A stretch of 64,000 nucleotides of DNA, from assembly GCF_914767665.1 (NCBI RefSeq), contig NC_059506.1:23289825-23353824 (forward strand). The letters run 5' to 3'. Both the position numbers and the translations under genes were made by a program. This document shows, in pieces, positions 9,586 through 21,235 of this stretch. The notes under the pieces were generated by a model. That model had not been told where the DNA came from, made no database searches, and saw only the letters and a list, made by a program, of their open reading frames with translations. This DNA comes from Harmonia axyridis (lineage: Eukaryota > Arthropoda > Insecta > Coleoptera > Coccinellidae). Each line of letters begins with the position of its first letter. The first letter of the stretch is position 1.

Positions 9586-11789
9586 CCAGTTCATGTTATG
9601 AAGGCACTAACGGCCTGATCGATAATGTATATTGCTCATCATGCTATCGTTTCATCCTCAAAGGCCATTTAGATTCAGAAAGGGGATTAACCTAAGCCTT
9701 GACGCATAATTTGTTAGGCCGAAGTTGCAAAGGGTCAAATTCTTGTGGGTGAATCTACAGGTTAAGCTTCGCTCACATTTGGGTAGTTTACTGTCGGAAA
9801 ATGTCCCGGCATTAAACTTGTTACGTGTAAATGAAGCTCTATAGTGTCATCTACAACAAATTTCTCTCATATTTCTGTGTTTTATATTCTTTATGGAACT
9901 CGTTCACTACTTATATACTCTGTATACGGTTAACACTTACTCTAAATAAGGAATGGCTTGTGCCATGGACACCAAAACGATTAAGCACGAAACTCCGTTC
10001 ATTAGCAAGGCAGTAGGAAGAGATTTGTGAAGAGAGCGTAATATTCAATATTTCATCTGATGAACCATTCAGAAGAGACATTAACTACTGGAAATGATAA
10101 ACCGGATGAAAATGGACCCTAATATCTAAATGGAAAGATGATTTAAATTCGAAGTTCGAATTAAAATAGTTACCTAATGATCGAAAACAAAAATATTTTT
10201 CAATAATAATTGATGCATGATATCACAATTGTTGGAAGCATAAGGCTCTTCAATGTTTAAATTTACCTCATAAATAGTTAGCTTATGTATTACTGAATTT
10301 CGTGCTTTTAAAGATTCTCGCATAAATGATCTAAGAATATGTATTCTTATGTTATATCTGGATAACGATTCTTATAAAATGTATCTGGACTCAGGAGATC
10401 TGCAACGGCGTGAAATTAAGTAATGAATACCTAGGTTAGTTTTATATTTTGCATTTACACAGTATAATAATAACTTGAAAATCTTAAAAAAATACATGAA
10501 AGAGGAAGTTGTAAATTTCAGAAGTTCGTTATCCACGATAGTAAATTATCCTTTTGCTGAGTTTGAAACGGAATGAATTCATTATGAACGGTATTTCTGT
10601 CGAAATTGTACGCCAGATGGCCTTGAAATTAATAAAATTATGTATATAAATCACTTGCATAACTACTACTTCACAGGTGTTCCCATAGTTCTGAAAAAAT
10701 ATAATTGCATATTGCTGAAAATCTAGAGCTGAGTTGTCAAAATTTTATACGGCACTTATTAAGACTGATGAATATAATTCAAGAATTACTGCTTCCATTA
10801 AATTTTCGAAAACTGTATTTCTGCTCAAAAACAACTCTAAATGATGAAAAAACTGAAAAGCATATAGCATAGACGTTTTTACGGCACTAATAGATACTGG
10901 ATCAATTGATAGATAGATAGAACTTCTTTTAATTCAAAAAGATTAGTATCTACTAAATTTTTGAAGTAGAAACCATGTTGACGATGAATTCTGTGATTTT
11001 TGAGGTTTTCAGGAATTTCAGGAACTTCATTTCACGAACCTCATCTAAAATTTCCTCATTTTTTAAATTCCTTTTTTATTCGTGTATTTTTCCAATGCTT
11101 CGACTTGATTTTTTTTTTAGGATACTGATTATGATTTTAACAAAAAATTTAAAAGAGCCTTGAAATTGATAAATGTTATATATTTACATTAACCACCTCA
11201 ACCTAATCAGATTTGTAAGCACCATTTTAATTATTCTCAATATTATTCTTTTCAAATATTCTTCTGGAATTATATGGTTTTAATGATGTGATCATATTGA
11301 ATTTTTACATGAAATGAAATAATTTACGAGTTATCGAGGAAGAACTTTAAATGAGGAAAAACTGCAATTTCTAGCTGAAAAACTTTAGGAAAACACACGG
11401 ATGAAATTGAATTGTCCAAGTTCATGATCTTCTGATTAACACCCCGTACATGTACACTTTCCAAACCGTAAACAGTCTTATAATACCACGCATTTGCAGA
11501 ATCGAATATAACAAAGGTTTTTTCGAAAAAACTTTCTCTGCAGAAATATTAAAAAAAATGTGAGTCCCCGTCGCCACCATTTTTTTCATAAAAATTCCAT
11601 TAACTCATGAACCGTTTTTACCCAGGGTATGGCATATTGCTGGAATTGCCATAAAAAAAGATATCTAATGATGCAATATTATACTGGGTGTGTCATTTGC
11701 AAATTTTCAGTATGAAATTATGATTAGTTTTGTAAAAAGTTTAAACCTCTAATAGGCCATCGCGGTGAGTCACTCTGTATATTTACGAA
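9586..11789. other. Long AT-rich stretch, no recognised gene
   Basis: Only short chance ORFs occur (for example 9831-10016 and 10975-11163). None matches a family I recognise. No TIR pair or tandem repeat is obvious in this 2.2 kb. Confidence 0.5.
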
Positions 11790-11804
11790 ACCCCTATATA
11801 TTGC

Positions 11805-12090
11805 GGGGATGAATAAATCATTACATTCTCCCCAACGATGGAAAAATAAATGTTTATCATAAAAAATGAATCTGAATGAGTGGATGAGTTGAAAATATAT
11901 GTCTAATATTCATTACTTCCTCCTATCTCTATATTGCAGTGATGAATAAATAAATCATAATATTCTGATCAATGATTGAAAATAAATATTTATTATTAAA
12001 AATGGATCTGAATGGGAAAATGAGATCAAAATATACATTAAATACAATATAACCATGTGAAATATTCATAATTTCGTAATGTGCACATCT
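11805..12090. repeat. Diverged tandem duplication, unit about 126 bp
   Basis: TATTGCGGGGATGAATAAAT at about 11805 recurs as TATTGCAGTGATGAATAAAT at about 11931. Both are followed by similar AATAAATRTTTAT, AAAAATGRATCTGAATG and AAAATATA words. The second copy continues to about 12090. Confidence 0.7.
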
Positions 12091-12426
12091 AAATATGCGC
12101 ATATTGGGGATATAATCTAGTTATTTTGAATTGTGTGACTTTTATTAAATAGGATTCGACATATGCATTATTCTCTCCACCAATACAATTCGACATAATC
12201 CGATTATCTTTAAATCAATTGCAAACTGTTTATTGATGATTCGTTACCCGCATATTACGCCATTATCCCAAAGTAATCAACGAGCCACACGTTGAAATAA
12301 CAAACCGGAAACCAATAGATGAACTGTAGTTGTCATATGGGACAAGTTTAATTATGTATCATTAACTGGATGAAATAATTTAATTTCATTTATGATATTT
12401 CAAAATTTAATTGTCATGGATATATT

Positions 12427-13115
12427 GAAATGAGATAGTGATAATAAAGGGTTTTCTAAGAAGAGGTTCACATATTGGTATAAAAGGAAATGAAAAAGCT
12501 GATCAGGCAGCAAAGGAAGCTATCTCTGTAGGACAAGAAGATTCCATCATGACATATTTAGGTTTGAGTACCAAGTACAAATATTACACAAAGAACTTAA
12601 GAACAAATGGAAAAATATTTGGCAACAAAAAAGAACAGAATTGGCACTCATTGATCCGACGATATCCTGCCTAAATCCCATAATACAACATAGAAGAGAC
12701 TTGGTGAAGAGTCACCAAGTCGTCTGAGAGGAGACGACTCCGCATCGGACACAGCCAGGTATCCCACCAACACTTATTAGCAAAGCAGAACGCCCCAATA
12801 TGTACTAGATGCAACACCGAAATTACCATTCAGCATATTATCAAGGAATGCCAAATGTACAAAAACCAGAAAACACAATTTAATGTGAAAGATAGAATAG
12901 AAGAAGCTCTCAAGATTGACACTCCAGACAGCCTCAATACCCTAGCTTTCATTAAATCTATTTATGTAAAAATTTAATTGAAATTAATGTATATGCTATG
13001 TACTTTTTTTTTACTATGAATCAATATTATGTTATATTATACATGTAACAGATCTAACACTGCTAATGACCTAGATGTCATCGAAGCGGCAAATTAATAA
13101 ATATAAAATAAGAAG
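12427..13115 (+). pseudogene. 3' end of an I-type LINE (RNase H tail and C-terminus)
   Basis: The frame at 12438-12674 contains SHIGIKGNEKADQAAKEAI, the C-terminal RNase H motif found in I-group LINEs. After frame breaks, RLRIGHSQVSHQHLLAKQNA and a zinc-knuckle-like CTRCN...HIIKEC motif follow, ending at the stop near 12976. A short 3' untranslated part ends in AATAAATATAAAATAAG near 13115. The RT and endonuclease are absent (5' truncation), as is usual for LINE insertions. Confidence 0.8.
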
Positions 13116-13125
13116 AGGTTTTATT

Positions 13126-13585
13126 TTGAGTAGCCCGCTATCTGGGCAGCTGTCATCTTTTGACAAGTGAACATTACGCTATTATTAAGAATAAAACGAT
13201 GTAGTGTTCAAGAACGCATTGGAATTGTTAAAATCGACTATAAAAATGGTGAAAATTTTGCATTCACAGCTCGCAAAACTAAAGCACTTTTAGAACGTCC
13301 TGAAGCAAGAGCGAGCCTAGTAAGTGATGTGAAGAATCGAAATTTTGACGCTCAAAAACAACTGAGATTATTGCCTTTGTAGCTTGTAATATTGAGGAAA
13401 ACTAGGGTTAGTCGATTCCTCGTCGATCTCAATTTTTTATAGCCGGAATTGGTAGATATTGATGTTTATTTTCAACAAGCAACGAAACAATCGCTATTTT
13501 GCAAGATAGATTCCTGCCTGTTTATTTCTCGAATAGGTGATCAAAATTGTCCACCAAGATATTGTGATTTAAGACCTTTAAACCC
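13126..13585 (+). pseudogene. Decayed DD41D mariner, internally deleted
   Basis: The start of the frame at 13167-13382 (CSVQERIGIVKIDYKNGENF, then ALLERPEA) matches the N-terminal HTH of the DD41D transposase at 2677. Further right (about 13440-13585), ELVDIDVYFQQATKQSLF and CPPRYCDLRPL correspond to the FQQDGAT and WPPRSCDLTPLD blocks. The catalytic Asp after FQQ is lost and the region between is deleted. The copy stops at about 13585, where a Tc1 element abuts it. Confidence 0.7.
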
Positions 13586-14808
13586 AAACACGACTCGGCA
13601 TTGATGCAATAAGATGGTCTTTTTCTTCTTGAGGAATACTATCGCAAGCTACCTGTACTTCATGTCTCAGAGCCGCCAAAGTCCGTGGGGGCTGGGGTAA
13701 ATTTCTAAGCCTTCTACCCATGATGTCCCAAATATGCTATATGGGCGAACGATCGGAGGATCTGAGCGGCCGTGGCAAAATATTCCCATGGGTCACTTCG
13801 AAAAAGTTTAATCAAACTCTGGCAACATGAGGTCGGGCATTATCCTGCTGATATATTGGATTCTCGAGCCGGTTAAGATAAGGGAGAACATATGGCTCCA
13901 CTATCTCTTGAAAGTAACGCATCGCTGTCATGTTGCCTAGAATAAAAACTTAAGGTGACCTACTTGCATGTGCAATAGCACCCCATACCATAACCCTTAC
14001 TGTTCGATGTACATGATGCTCAACATCAATCTGAGGTTCACGTCTCTCTCCCCTACGTCGTCTAACCCTTCTTCGGCCATCAAATGCACCCAAGGAGAAT
14101 CGAGATTCATCAGAAAAAAAAATACTTGATGCCATTTCACATTCCAATGTTGATGTTCTCTGTACCACTGTGATCGTTGCCGGCGATGCTCAACCGTCAG
14201 AGGTAACACAAGATGGGGTAGATAATGCTGCAGTCCGAAGGACCTTATTCGGCGGTAAACCGTTCGAACAGTTACAGGATGGCCTTGTTCTTCTAACCCA
14301 AAGATGGAGTTGTCGCAAATCGGTCTCTAATGGCCATAAATCTTTGACGTCGTTATTAAACTTCATTTGTGCCCCTTCGACGACTTTTCTTCAAATTTTG
14401 GAATTATCAAACCACGCTTGACAACATCTCATAACAGTAGTTGGATTTCTATTCGTACTGTTAGCAATTTCTCGAAATGACTACCCCGCCTCCGGTAGAC
14501 CAATAATTCGACATCTTTCAAATTCACTTAGCTGGCGATAAATTCCGCGAACACGTGCTCTAGGCATTTTAACAACAACTAAACATCGACTTTGGGTCTC
14601 CTCGAACAGCTGGTTTGTTGTACAATTTAAAAAACTTGCCAAAAACGACTATAATATTTAAGTAACAAACATTTTTCACATAAAAAAACATTCACGATTT
14701 TTTTCTCGAAATTCAATAATTTACTCCTTGCTATAGTACCTATGTTTCACCAAAAAATAATTTAAAATTTAAACACCTCCTTCTGGGTGTTGCAGTTTCT
14801 TTGTCAGT
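13586..14808 (-). mobile_element. Tc1-like (DD34E) transposon, 3'-truncated, many stops
   Basis: On the minus strand the transposase frame begins at ATG 14567 (MPRARVRGIYRQLSEFERC). It contains an HTH region, FFSDESRFSLG with the first catalytic Asp, VMVWGAIAHASRSP, QQDNARPHVARV with the second, and SPI*HIWD, where the codon after Ile, which should be the catalytic Glu, is a stop. Several other stops and shifts break it. The terminal repeat CTCCTTCTGGGTGTTGCAGT through CTTTGTCAGT (to 14808) matches the right end of the 216-817 copy and is followed by TA. The opposite TIR is missing. Confidence 0.88.
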
Positions 14809-15008
14809 TAGATATATCCATTCGGCTTCAAACAAGACGTTTCCATTCATCGCAAAATATGATCCAATTTATATCTTCCCGATCAGTTCCACTCACCTCC
14901 AAGCATCCAAACCACCGGAAGTTGAAGAATATCGAACACGATAAAAACGGATGGAACTCGATAAGGTCGGCGTTTTTCCGGGTTGGAAACATATGTCGAT
15001 TTTGCAGT

Positions 15009-15105
15009 GATTTATTCACGTCGTTTCATTTCCGGAACGCTGGATCTTCCGGAAGCAAGATCCATGAGGCACTGAACGAGCAGCAGGCTGACGCCAGATA
15101 CCACG
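15009..15105 (+). other. Possible host-gene exon (weak)
   Basis: A pyrimidine-poor but acceptor-like TTTTGCAG precedes 15009, and a good donor context CACGAG/GTGAGC follows 15105. The enclosed sequence is GC-richer than its surroundings and reads SSGSKIHEALNEQQADARYH in one frame. It lies just left of a hAT-bounded nest, which would then sit in an intron. No protein family is recognised, so this is only a candidate. Confidence 0.2.
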
Positions 15106-15210
15106 AGGTGAGCATCTTCCATCTCATCCTCTCGGTTTCTTTTCATGGCGGGATTGCATGAAACAGTGACGGCTCGTGCCCTTTAGGCTGGGTTGGCCAA
15201 ACCCATATAT

Positions 15211-16268
15211 TAGGTGTACAACTTTACTTCCGCCGTTTTGCAATAAAAGGCTGTAGCGGTAAGTGGTAGTCGAAATAAATAGATCGTAGATGTCATACGA
15301 TAAGCTTAGGTATTTATAAACATAACGCCATCGAAATATTAGTCGATTTGTGTCTGTATCATAAAGTTATTCTCGATTAAACCTGTCAGCTTATGAGCCA
15401 AATTCTCGTCATTTTCGGTAGGTTTTAATTTTCTGAGTGGTTTCAACGCTTCAAGAACGATAATTCTTACTTCGAAGACCAGCATGGCGGTAGAAGAGCG
15501 AAGGTTTTCGAATATGCAGAATTAGAAGCATTACTTGATCAAGACTCGTGTCAAACGCAACAAGAGTTGGCAGGATCATTGGGAGTGACGCAACAAGCCA
15601 TTTCAAAACGCTTGAAAGTCGTGGGAATGATTCAGAAATAAGGAAATTGGGTGCCGTGCTAGTTGAATGCGATATAAGTTGAACGGCGTTTATTAGATTG
15701 TGACAGCTGCTTGCAATGTGAATACGAAGGGATTTTTGCATCGCGTTGTGACTGGAAACGAAAAATTAAACGAAATCATAGGGATATCCCGACCATGATT
15801 CCATGTCGACGGCCCAACCGAATGTTCACGGTTCCAACGTCATGCACAGTATTTGCTGGTACCAGTTCAGCGTAGTGTATTATGAGTTGTTAAAACCGAC
15901 TGAAACATCCACAGGCGATCGTTATCGAAAGCAATTTATGCGTTTGAGCCGAGCATTATGAGACAAACGGCCGCAATCCAACAGGAGAAGTGATTTTACA
16001 GCATGTAAATGCTCGACCCCATGTTGCAAAAGTGATCAAGGCATACTTGGAAATGTAGAAATGGGAAGTCCTACCACACCCGCCGTATTCTCCAGACGAT
16101 GCTCATTCAGACTATCAATTGTTTCCATCAATGGCACACGGCCTGACTGACCAGGACTTCAAAAGATGACTGTTTTTTTCAACGCAGGATTTGCACGCTG
16201 CCCGAAAGATGGGAGGAAGTAATGGCCGGCGATGGACAATACTTTAAATCATAAATGTACCTATGTAA
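15211..16268 (+). mobile_element. Mariner copy A (DD34D type), deleted and broken
   Basis: The 5' terminal repeat TAGGTGTACAACTTTACTTC is close to that of copy B (36759). From 15434 the frame WFQRFKND...EDQHGG shows the mariner N-terminal region, then ALLDQDSCQTQQELAGSLGV, GMIQK with a stop, and later degraded HDNARPHVAK and SPDDAHSDYQL blocks. Compared with copy B it lacks about 130 bp upstream of 15434 and its 3' terminal repeat. Several stops and shifts show it is inactive. It sits inside the hAT-bounded nest. Confidence 0.85.
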
Positions 16269-16739
16269 AAAATTCAGAATTCACGATGAACGAAATAAAA
16301 CAACTAAAAGTACGTACTCCCCGACGCGATTCGTTTCTAGTGTTCCCTTCTGCTAGGTCAGCTGACCAATGTAACCAAGTATTTCAGATTCCCGCATTGG
16401 CTTCACTCGACTCGAGCGAGTGTATAATCAGATATCAAATTATCCGAATATTTCTACTTGAATTATTCATATTCTCTCAAGAATAATATCTTTTAAGAAT
16501 AATATCAACTCATTTTTTCGATGACTCAGAAATATTTACTACACGATTAATTTCATTCAGTAATTTTTGATTTCTTCCTTATTCAAGCTTAATAATGAAA
16601 ATGTTGGATTGGAATTAGTATTATCTACCATTGAAAATTATGGTTATATAATCACTAAACTACCCTTAAACGGTACGAATACACCCTTTCCTGAAAAACA
16701 CCTTATATTTAATAATTAACTATCCATTTTATATATTAT
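16269..16739. other. Filler inside the hAT-bounded nest
   Basis: No gene or known element is recognised. It may be hAT interior or part of another insertion. It includes CACTCGACTCGAGCGAGTG, a short palindrome near 16407. Confidence 0.4.
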
Positions 16740-17397
16740 TAGGTGTAGTAAAAAGAAGTCCCTTATTTTTCCATGAAAAATAATCCCACCAAATACACAG
16801 CTTACCGGCAATGACCGTCAATTCTAACTTGTCTACCGCTTACGCCGGCTCACTGCGTTTCGACAGCCACCGTTTTTACTGGACGTTGTCGTAAAGGATC
16901 AAATTTTCATCACCAGATACCAACCGCCTCAAACTCGGGTCGATTTTGTTGCGATTCAGCAGCGATTCGCAGATGGAAATTCGATCCATAAGGTTTTTTG
17001 CGTGTGGTACCCATATTCCTCTTGAGCCTAGCCTTATGCGAATAGATCTAAACGGTTTCTTACATGACGGTCGGAATCGACAATGTCCATGTTTTTATCG
17101 ACAATTTTCGACAATTGGCCTGCCAGTGCTTGGTGCATCTTTGACATCATTATCACCGGAACGGAATCGACGAAACCAAAATTGCGCGAGATTGGATGTT
17201 ACAATATCAGGACCATGAACACAATTCACATTTTCAGCCGCCTGGCTTCCATTTTCTTCCTTATCGAAGAAAAACTGTAGAATATAGCGTATTTTCTCTT
17301 TGCTAGTGTTCATCTTTGACGCGCTCAAACTAAAATGAGTTACAGTGAATTAATGACCACAGTGGTTTTTGGTTGGCTGCCGATTTCTGAGCCTAAA
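16740..17397 (-). pseudogene. Mariner copy C (different subfamily), 3'-truncated transposase
   Basis: On the minus strand, MSASKMNTSKEKIRYILQFF begins near 17328. It is followed by GSQAAENVNCVHG and QFWFRRFRSGDNDVKDAPST GRP, the mariner N-terminal DNA-binding region. After breaks come WVPHAKNLMDRISICESLLN RNKIDP, a degraded VSGDENLILYDN with the first catalytic Asp, and CIWWDYFSW. The copy ends there, so the other two catalytic residues are missing. Its 5' side is cut by the (TAA)n tail of the adjacent LINE. It is not the same subfamily as copies A and B. Confidence 0.85.
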
Positions 17398-20005
17398 TAA
17401 TAATAATAATAATAATAATCTTTATTTCTTATGTTCAATATACAGAGCGAGAGCATACAACAAAAGAAAACGTCAAAATAAATACATTCATTCAAAAAAC
17501 TCAGAAATATAATAGCAATTCTTATCTAAAAGTAATGACTTAACCCTCTTCTTGAAAATAAATAAATTTGGAGAATTTTGTACTTCTACAGGTAACCTAT
17601 TAAAAATTTTACAACCCATATACTGCAGATTTTTTTGATAATACGCAGTACTGTGATTTTTTGGTGCTAACAAAAATTTTCCTCTGGTATTATAACAATG
17701 TTTGATATCATTAACAAATAAATTTTTATTCATGAACACATATTTACAAACTTCAAAAATGTAGATTCCTACCAAAGTGAGTATTTTTAAATCTTTGAAG
17801 GATGACCTACATGATTCTCGAAAAGGAATCCCAGCAATCATTCTTATTGCGTACTTTTGCAGTATGAATACTCTCCCAACATCAGTGGCACAACCCCAAT
17901 TCAACACACCATATCTCAAGTGACAGTGAATGCTAGCAAAATAAATTTATTTATTTATTTATTACATACAAGGAATACAACAGACTATTTAAAGTCCACT
18001 ACTGCTTGATCTCAATGTAGTATTGCTACAATACTTTTTCATGAATCTGAGTGAAAAACAACTATTACGGATTTTACCACACAAAAAATCTATGTGCTCT
18101 GTCCATCGACATCGAGAATCCATAACAACACCCAGAAGCTTTGTGTGTTGAACAAAATGAATCTCGCCATCAGCTATCGGAATTACATAGTCTATCACCC
18201 TTGGTACCCTCAATGAGAAATGTACCGCATGAGTTTTCGAACAATTGATCAATAAATTATTCTTTTTTGACCATTCAAAAATATCATTGCAAGTATTTGC
18301 AACAGAGATTTTGACTTGTTCTATATCAGCACCAGAAACAAGTATATTTGTGTCATCCGCATAACATACTATATTACATGAAGGTGATTTCTTCTTCAAA
18401 AATTTTGGGAGATCATTACTAAAAATTACATACAGCTTTGGGCCTAGAATCGACCCCTGGGGAACACCTGCATTAGTATATCTCATGGTACTCAAAACTC
18501 CACCGATCTTTACAACCTGAGACCTACCTGTCAGATAAGATCGGAACAGGTCCAGACTAAGACCTCGAACACCATAACGGTACAGCTTGTGCAGAAGTAG
18601 TTCGTGGTTAACAAAATCAAAGGCTCTAGAAAAATCTACAAACAGACCCACAACATGCATACCAAAATCTAGATCTGCCACAATCTCATTATAAAACTCA
18701 TAGAGTGCAGTTTCCGTACTACAGTTATTCGTAAACCCATGTTGGGCAGTTGATAATAAAGAATTTTTATCAAAAAATGAAGTCAACAGTTCATTCATCT
18801 TGAGCTCATAAATTTTGCCTATACTAGATAAAATACTAACAGCACGATAACTTTCATAAGAATTAGTGTCACCCCTTTTGTAAACAGGTGTTACAATGGC
18901 TAGTTTGAGTTTTTCCGGAAAAATACCCGTTTCAATTGTTAAATTGAGCAGATAAGTTAACGGCTTGCTAAGTTCTAGCTTACATATTTTAATTATTTTA
19001 TTGGAAATATTATCAAATCCCGCAGAATTTGTATTTTTTAGACTAGCAATTAAACTCAATATATCCCCCTCACAGACAGGAGTCATAAACATGGTGTTAT
19101 CATTGAATTGGACATTATTATCTGCGTATTTAGTATCCACTCCAACTGGTAGTGAGGTAAAATTCAAGAAATGATCGTTGAAATTGTTTGCCGCAGTAAT
19201 CTCAGAAATTCTCACTCCATTTTCCTCAATAACAATGTTATTTTTACTATGTTTCTTTTTCTTTATTCTATTAATGAGCTGCCATGTAGTTTTAGTTTTA
19301 TTATTTGATTGTGCTATTTCAGCATCAAAATGCATAACTTGAATTTCAGATAGGTTTTTCATGTACATACTATTATAATACCGGAAATCCTCCCTGAAAC
19401 GTTCATCTTGTTTGGCTAGTTCCCCAAAAAGGCTAACAAGGTTTCTGATTTCTGTCAATTCAGAACAAAGGACCTTACTCTGAGTTGAATGAGAGTTGAA
19501 TTTATTCATGGGAAACGATTTCTCATAATATTAATGAATAATTTGAGAAAAACAATTGAATGACATATTGGGACTTTTATGTTCAAAAACTTCATCCCAA
19601 CTTTCTTGATATAAAAAAGATTTAAAAGTCTCGATATTTTCAGCACTATGCACTCTGGCATAAATTAAAAGCTTATGTTTTTTCTCTGAAATACTCGATT
19701 TCACATTTATCAAAATAGCACAGTGATCAGAAACAAAAATATCTTTCACACTAGTACTGAATCCATCGTCAAAATTTATCAGAAAATTATCTATGCATGT
19801 TCTCGATGTTGAAGTGACTCTAGTTGGCAATGAAATAACCGACTGAAAATTAAAACACGCAATAGAATCCCTGAAAAACATTGAACTGTCGCTATGAACC
19901 AAAAGGTCTATATTAATTATTCTACCTGACATAGTGGATAAGTAATTGAGAAATTCATTGAAAACTTGCAAGAACAAATCAAAATCTCCTGATGGTGACT
20001 TTTTG
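17398..20005 (-). mobile_element. CR1/L2-group-like LINE, 5'-truncated, minus strand
   Basis: On the minus strand, the end of an endonuclease (SGDFDLFLQVFNEFLNYL, then VSDHCAILINVKS) leads into an RT with NSAGFDNISNK, GFTNNCSTETALYEF, VDFSRAFDFVNHELL, AGVPQGSILGPKLY and CYADDTNILVSG. It ends with the C-terminal domain YGVLNWGCATDVGRVFILQK and NTRGKFLLAP, stop at 17488. The 3' tail is AATAAAGATTATTATT with a (TAA)n run at 17398. All three ORF segments share one frame. They are split by a stop at 19531-19533 and by a small insertion at about 17938-17995. No RNase H domain is seen. Confidence 0.9.
17938..17995 (-). mobile_element. Tiny LINE/SINE tail inserted in the LINE
   Basis: In minus orientation, GTGGACTTTAAATAGTCTGT and TTCCTTGTATG are followed by (TAAA)n repeats. 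This AT-rich tailed segment lies between RT codons (TTLRSS) and the continuation HLRYGVLNWG of the host LINE. It looks like a severely 5'-truncated retro-insertion of about 55 bp. Confidence 0.5.
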
Positions 20006-20230
20006 TTTACATTATGCGTTTACTTGATTTTTGGGATTTATTCAAAATGTAGGGCCTATTTTTTTAAGTCACTGTAGTTTGAAGGTATCGTCGTCACTGT
20101 AAACTGAGTCAACTGATCACGAAACCGTCACAAAAGTTTTTGTAGTACGAAATCTCATCTTTCTAACCACATCTAGTGGAACCCGATCGGACTCATATAA
20201 CGCGAAGTACAGAACAATAACATTCTCACT
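20006..20230. other. Short unassigned segment inside the nest
   Basis: No coding is recognised. It lies between the LINE 5' truncation point and the hAT right portion, and may be mariner C 5' flank or hAT interior. Confidence 0.3.
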
Positions 20231-20454
20231 CAAAAAAATTATAGGTAGGCAGGCTGGCCGACCATGTCATGTAGATCGATCTAAATTATATTTGCCAGTT
20301 TAAGTGAAAATATAAGATATCGAGAGAATTATTGAAGATCTGAATATCGAAATTGATCATTCAGAATAAGTTTCAATGAATAATTGTTTACACTATATTT
20401 CAAATTTTTTTGGGTCGGCCCGGATGACCCTGCCGAGCCGTCACTGGTGTGAAA

Positions 20455-21139
20455 AATTATGGGTGTTGTGCAGCGACGAATGCTTATTTCGTTTTATGTG
20501 CGCTAGGAGCCCTTTCTAGTAGAGCGTTTAGGGCGAAAATGGGTGTAAATTGCGGTTTTTATAGGGTATTGGAATTTTTCAATTGGAGAACACATCGGAG
20601 GATGTGCTGCTAGATGATGATAGTTGTCGAGAGCGTGCAGCTTTATTTGGTTTTATATGGAACGTGATGAAGCACTGTCTGCGATTCAGTGTAGCTATAA
20701 ATTAGGTTTTTACGACTGGAAAGAGTGAAACTCTGTGTTTGAGGTTTATTAGATGACGAAAAAAACTTTAAAACTTCCTTTAACATAATATATCACTGAG
20801 AAATATATAATGAAAATGTGATCTGGAACAAGGATGGGATTTTTCGAGATGGCGACAAGTGAGGACCTAGTTGCTACCCGATAAAAATAATAGAAATAAT
20901 TGAATTATTGAAATCACCACAATAAAGGAAGATTCGATAAACTGTTATAATCATCACAAGAAAGTAAGACTACAAGGAACACCCCTCGGAACACCCTGTA
21001 TTTCAAAAACAAAGCGTTTGTACGCCCATGATTATATAGGACTTTTTTCCCAAAATTATCCAAGGAATCTCTCATTTTCGTTGTACTTTCAATCTTTACA
21101 TTTTTGCTTAAATTTGCGTGACGTGTGGTTAAAGAAGTT
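20455..21139. other. Intergenic, no recognised gene
   Basis: No recognised coding or repeat, apart from a GGAACACCCTGTATTTC word near 20988 that resembles the ends of fold-back elements elsewhere in the window. Confidence 0.4.
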
Positions 21140-21235
21140 ATTAGGTATTCACTTGTCTTGATATTCAAGCTACTTGACTTGAAATCAACTCAAATTCAAG
21201 TCAAGAAGTAGTTTTTCAATGTCAAATCAAGAATG
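21140..21235. repeat. CTTGA-rich dispersed repeat, copy 2
   Basis: CTTGATATTCAAGCTACTTG, then ACTTGAAATCAACTCAAATT and CAAGTCAAG words. It has the same orientation as the 2368 copy. Confidence 0.5.

Larger units (their letters stand above)
15164..20446. mobile_element. hAT-like (Zaphod-type ends) element hosting nested insertions
   Basis: The left edge CAGTGACGGCTCGTGCC (15164) and the right edge, reverse complement CAGTGACGGCTCGGCAGG (ending 20446), are inverted matches and recall the CAGTGGCGGCTCG ends of Zaphod-type hAT elements. The 8 bp outside them are GCATGAAA (15156-15163) and GTGTGAAA (20447-20454), identical at 6 of 8 positions, as expected for an aged hAT target duplication. The interior is filled by mariner A, a mariner C fragment and a LINE. 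No hAT transposase is visible, so the base element was probably non-autonomous. Confidence 0.6.

Noticed and set aside
18965..19174. Plus-strand 69-aa ORF in the minus-strand LINE
   Set aside because: Antisense shadow of the RT region.
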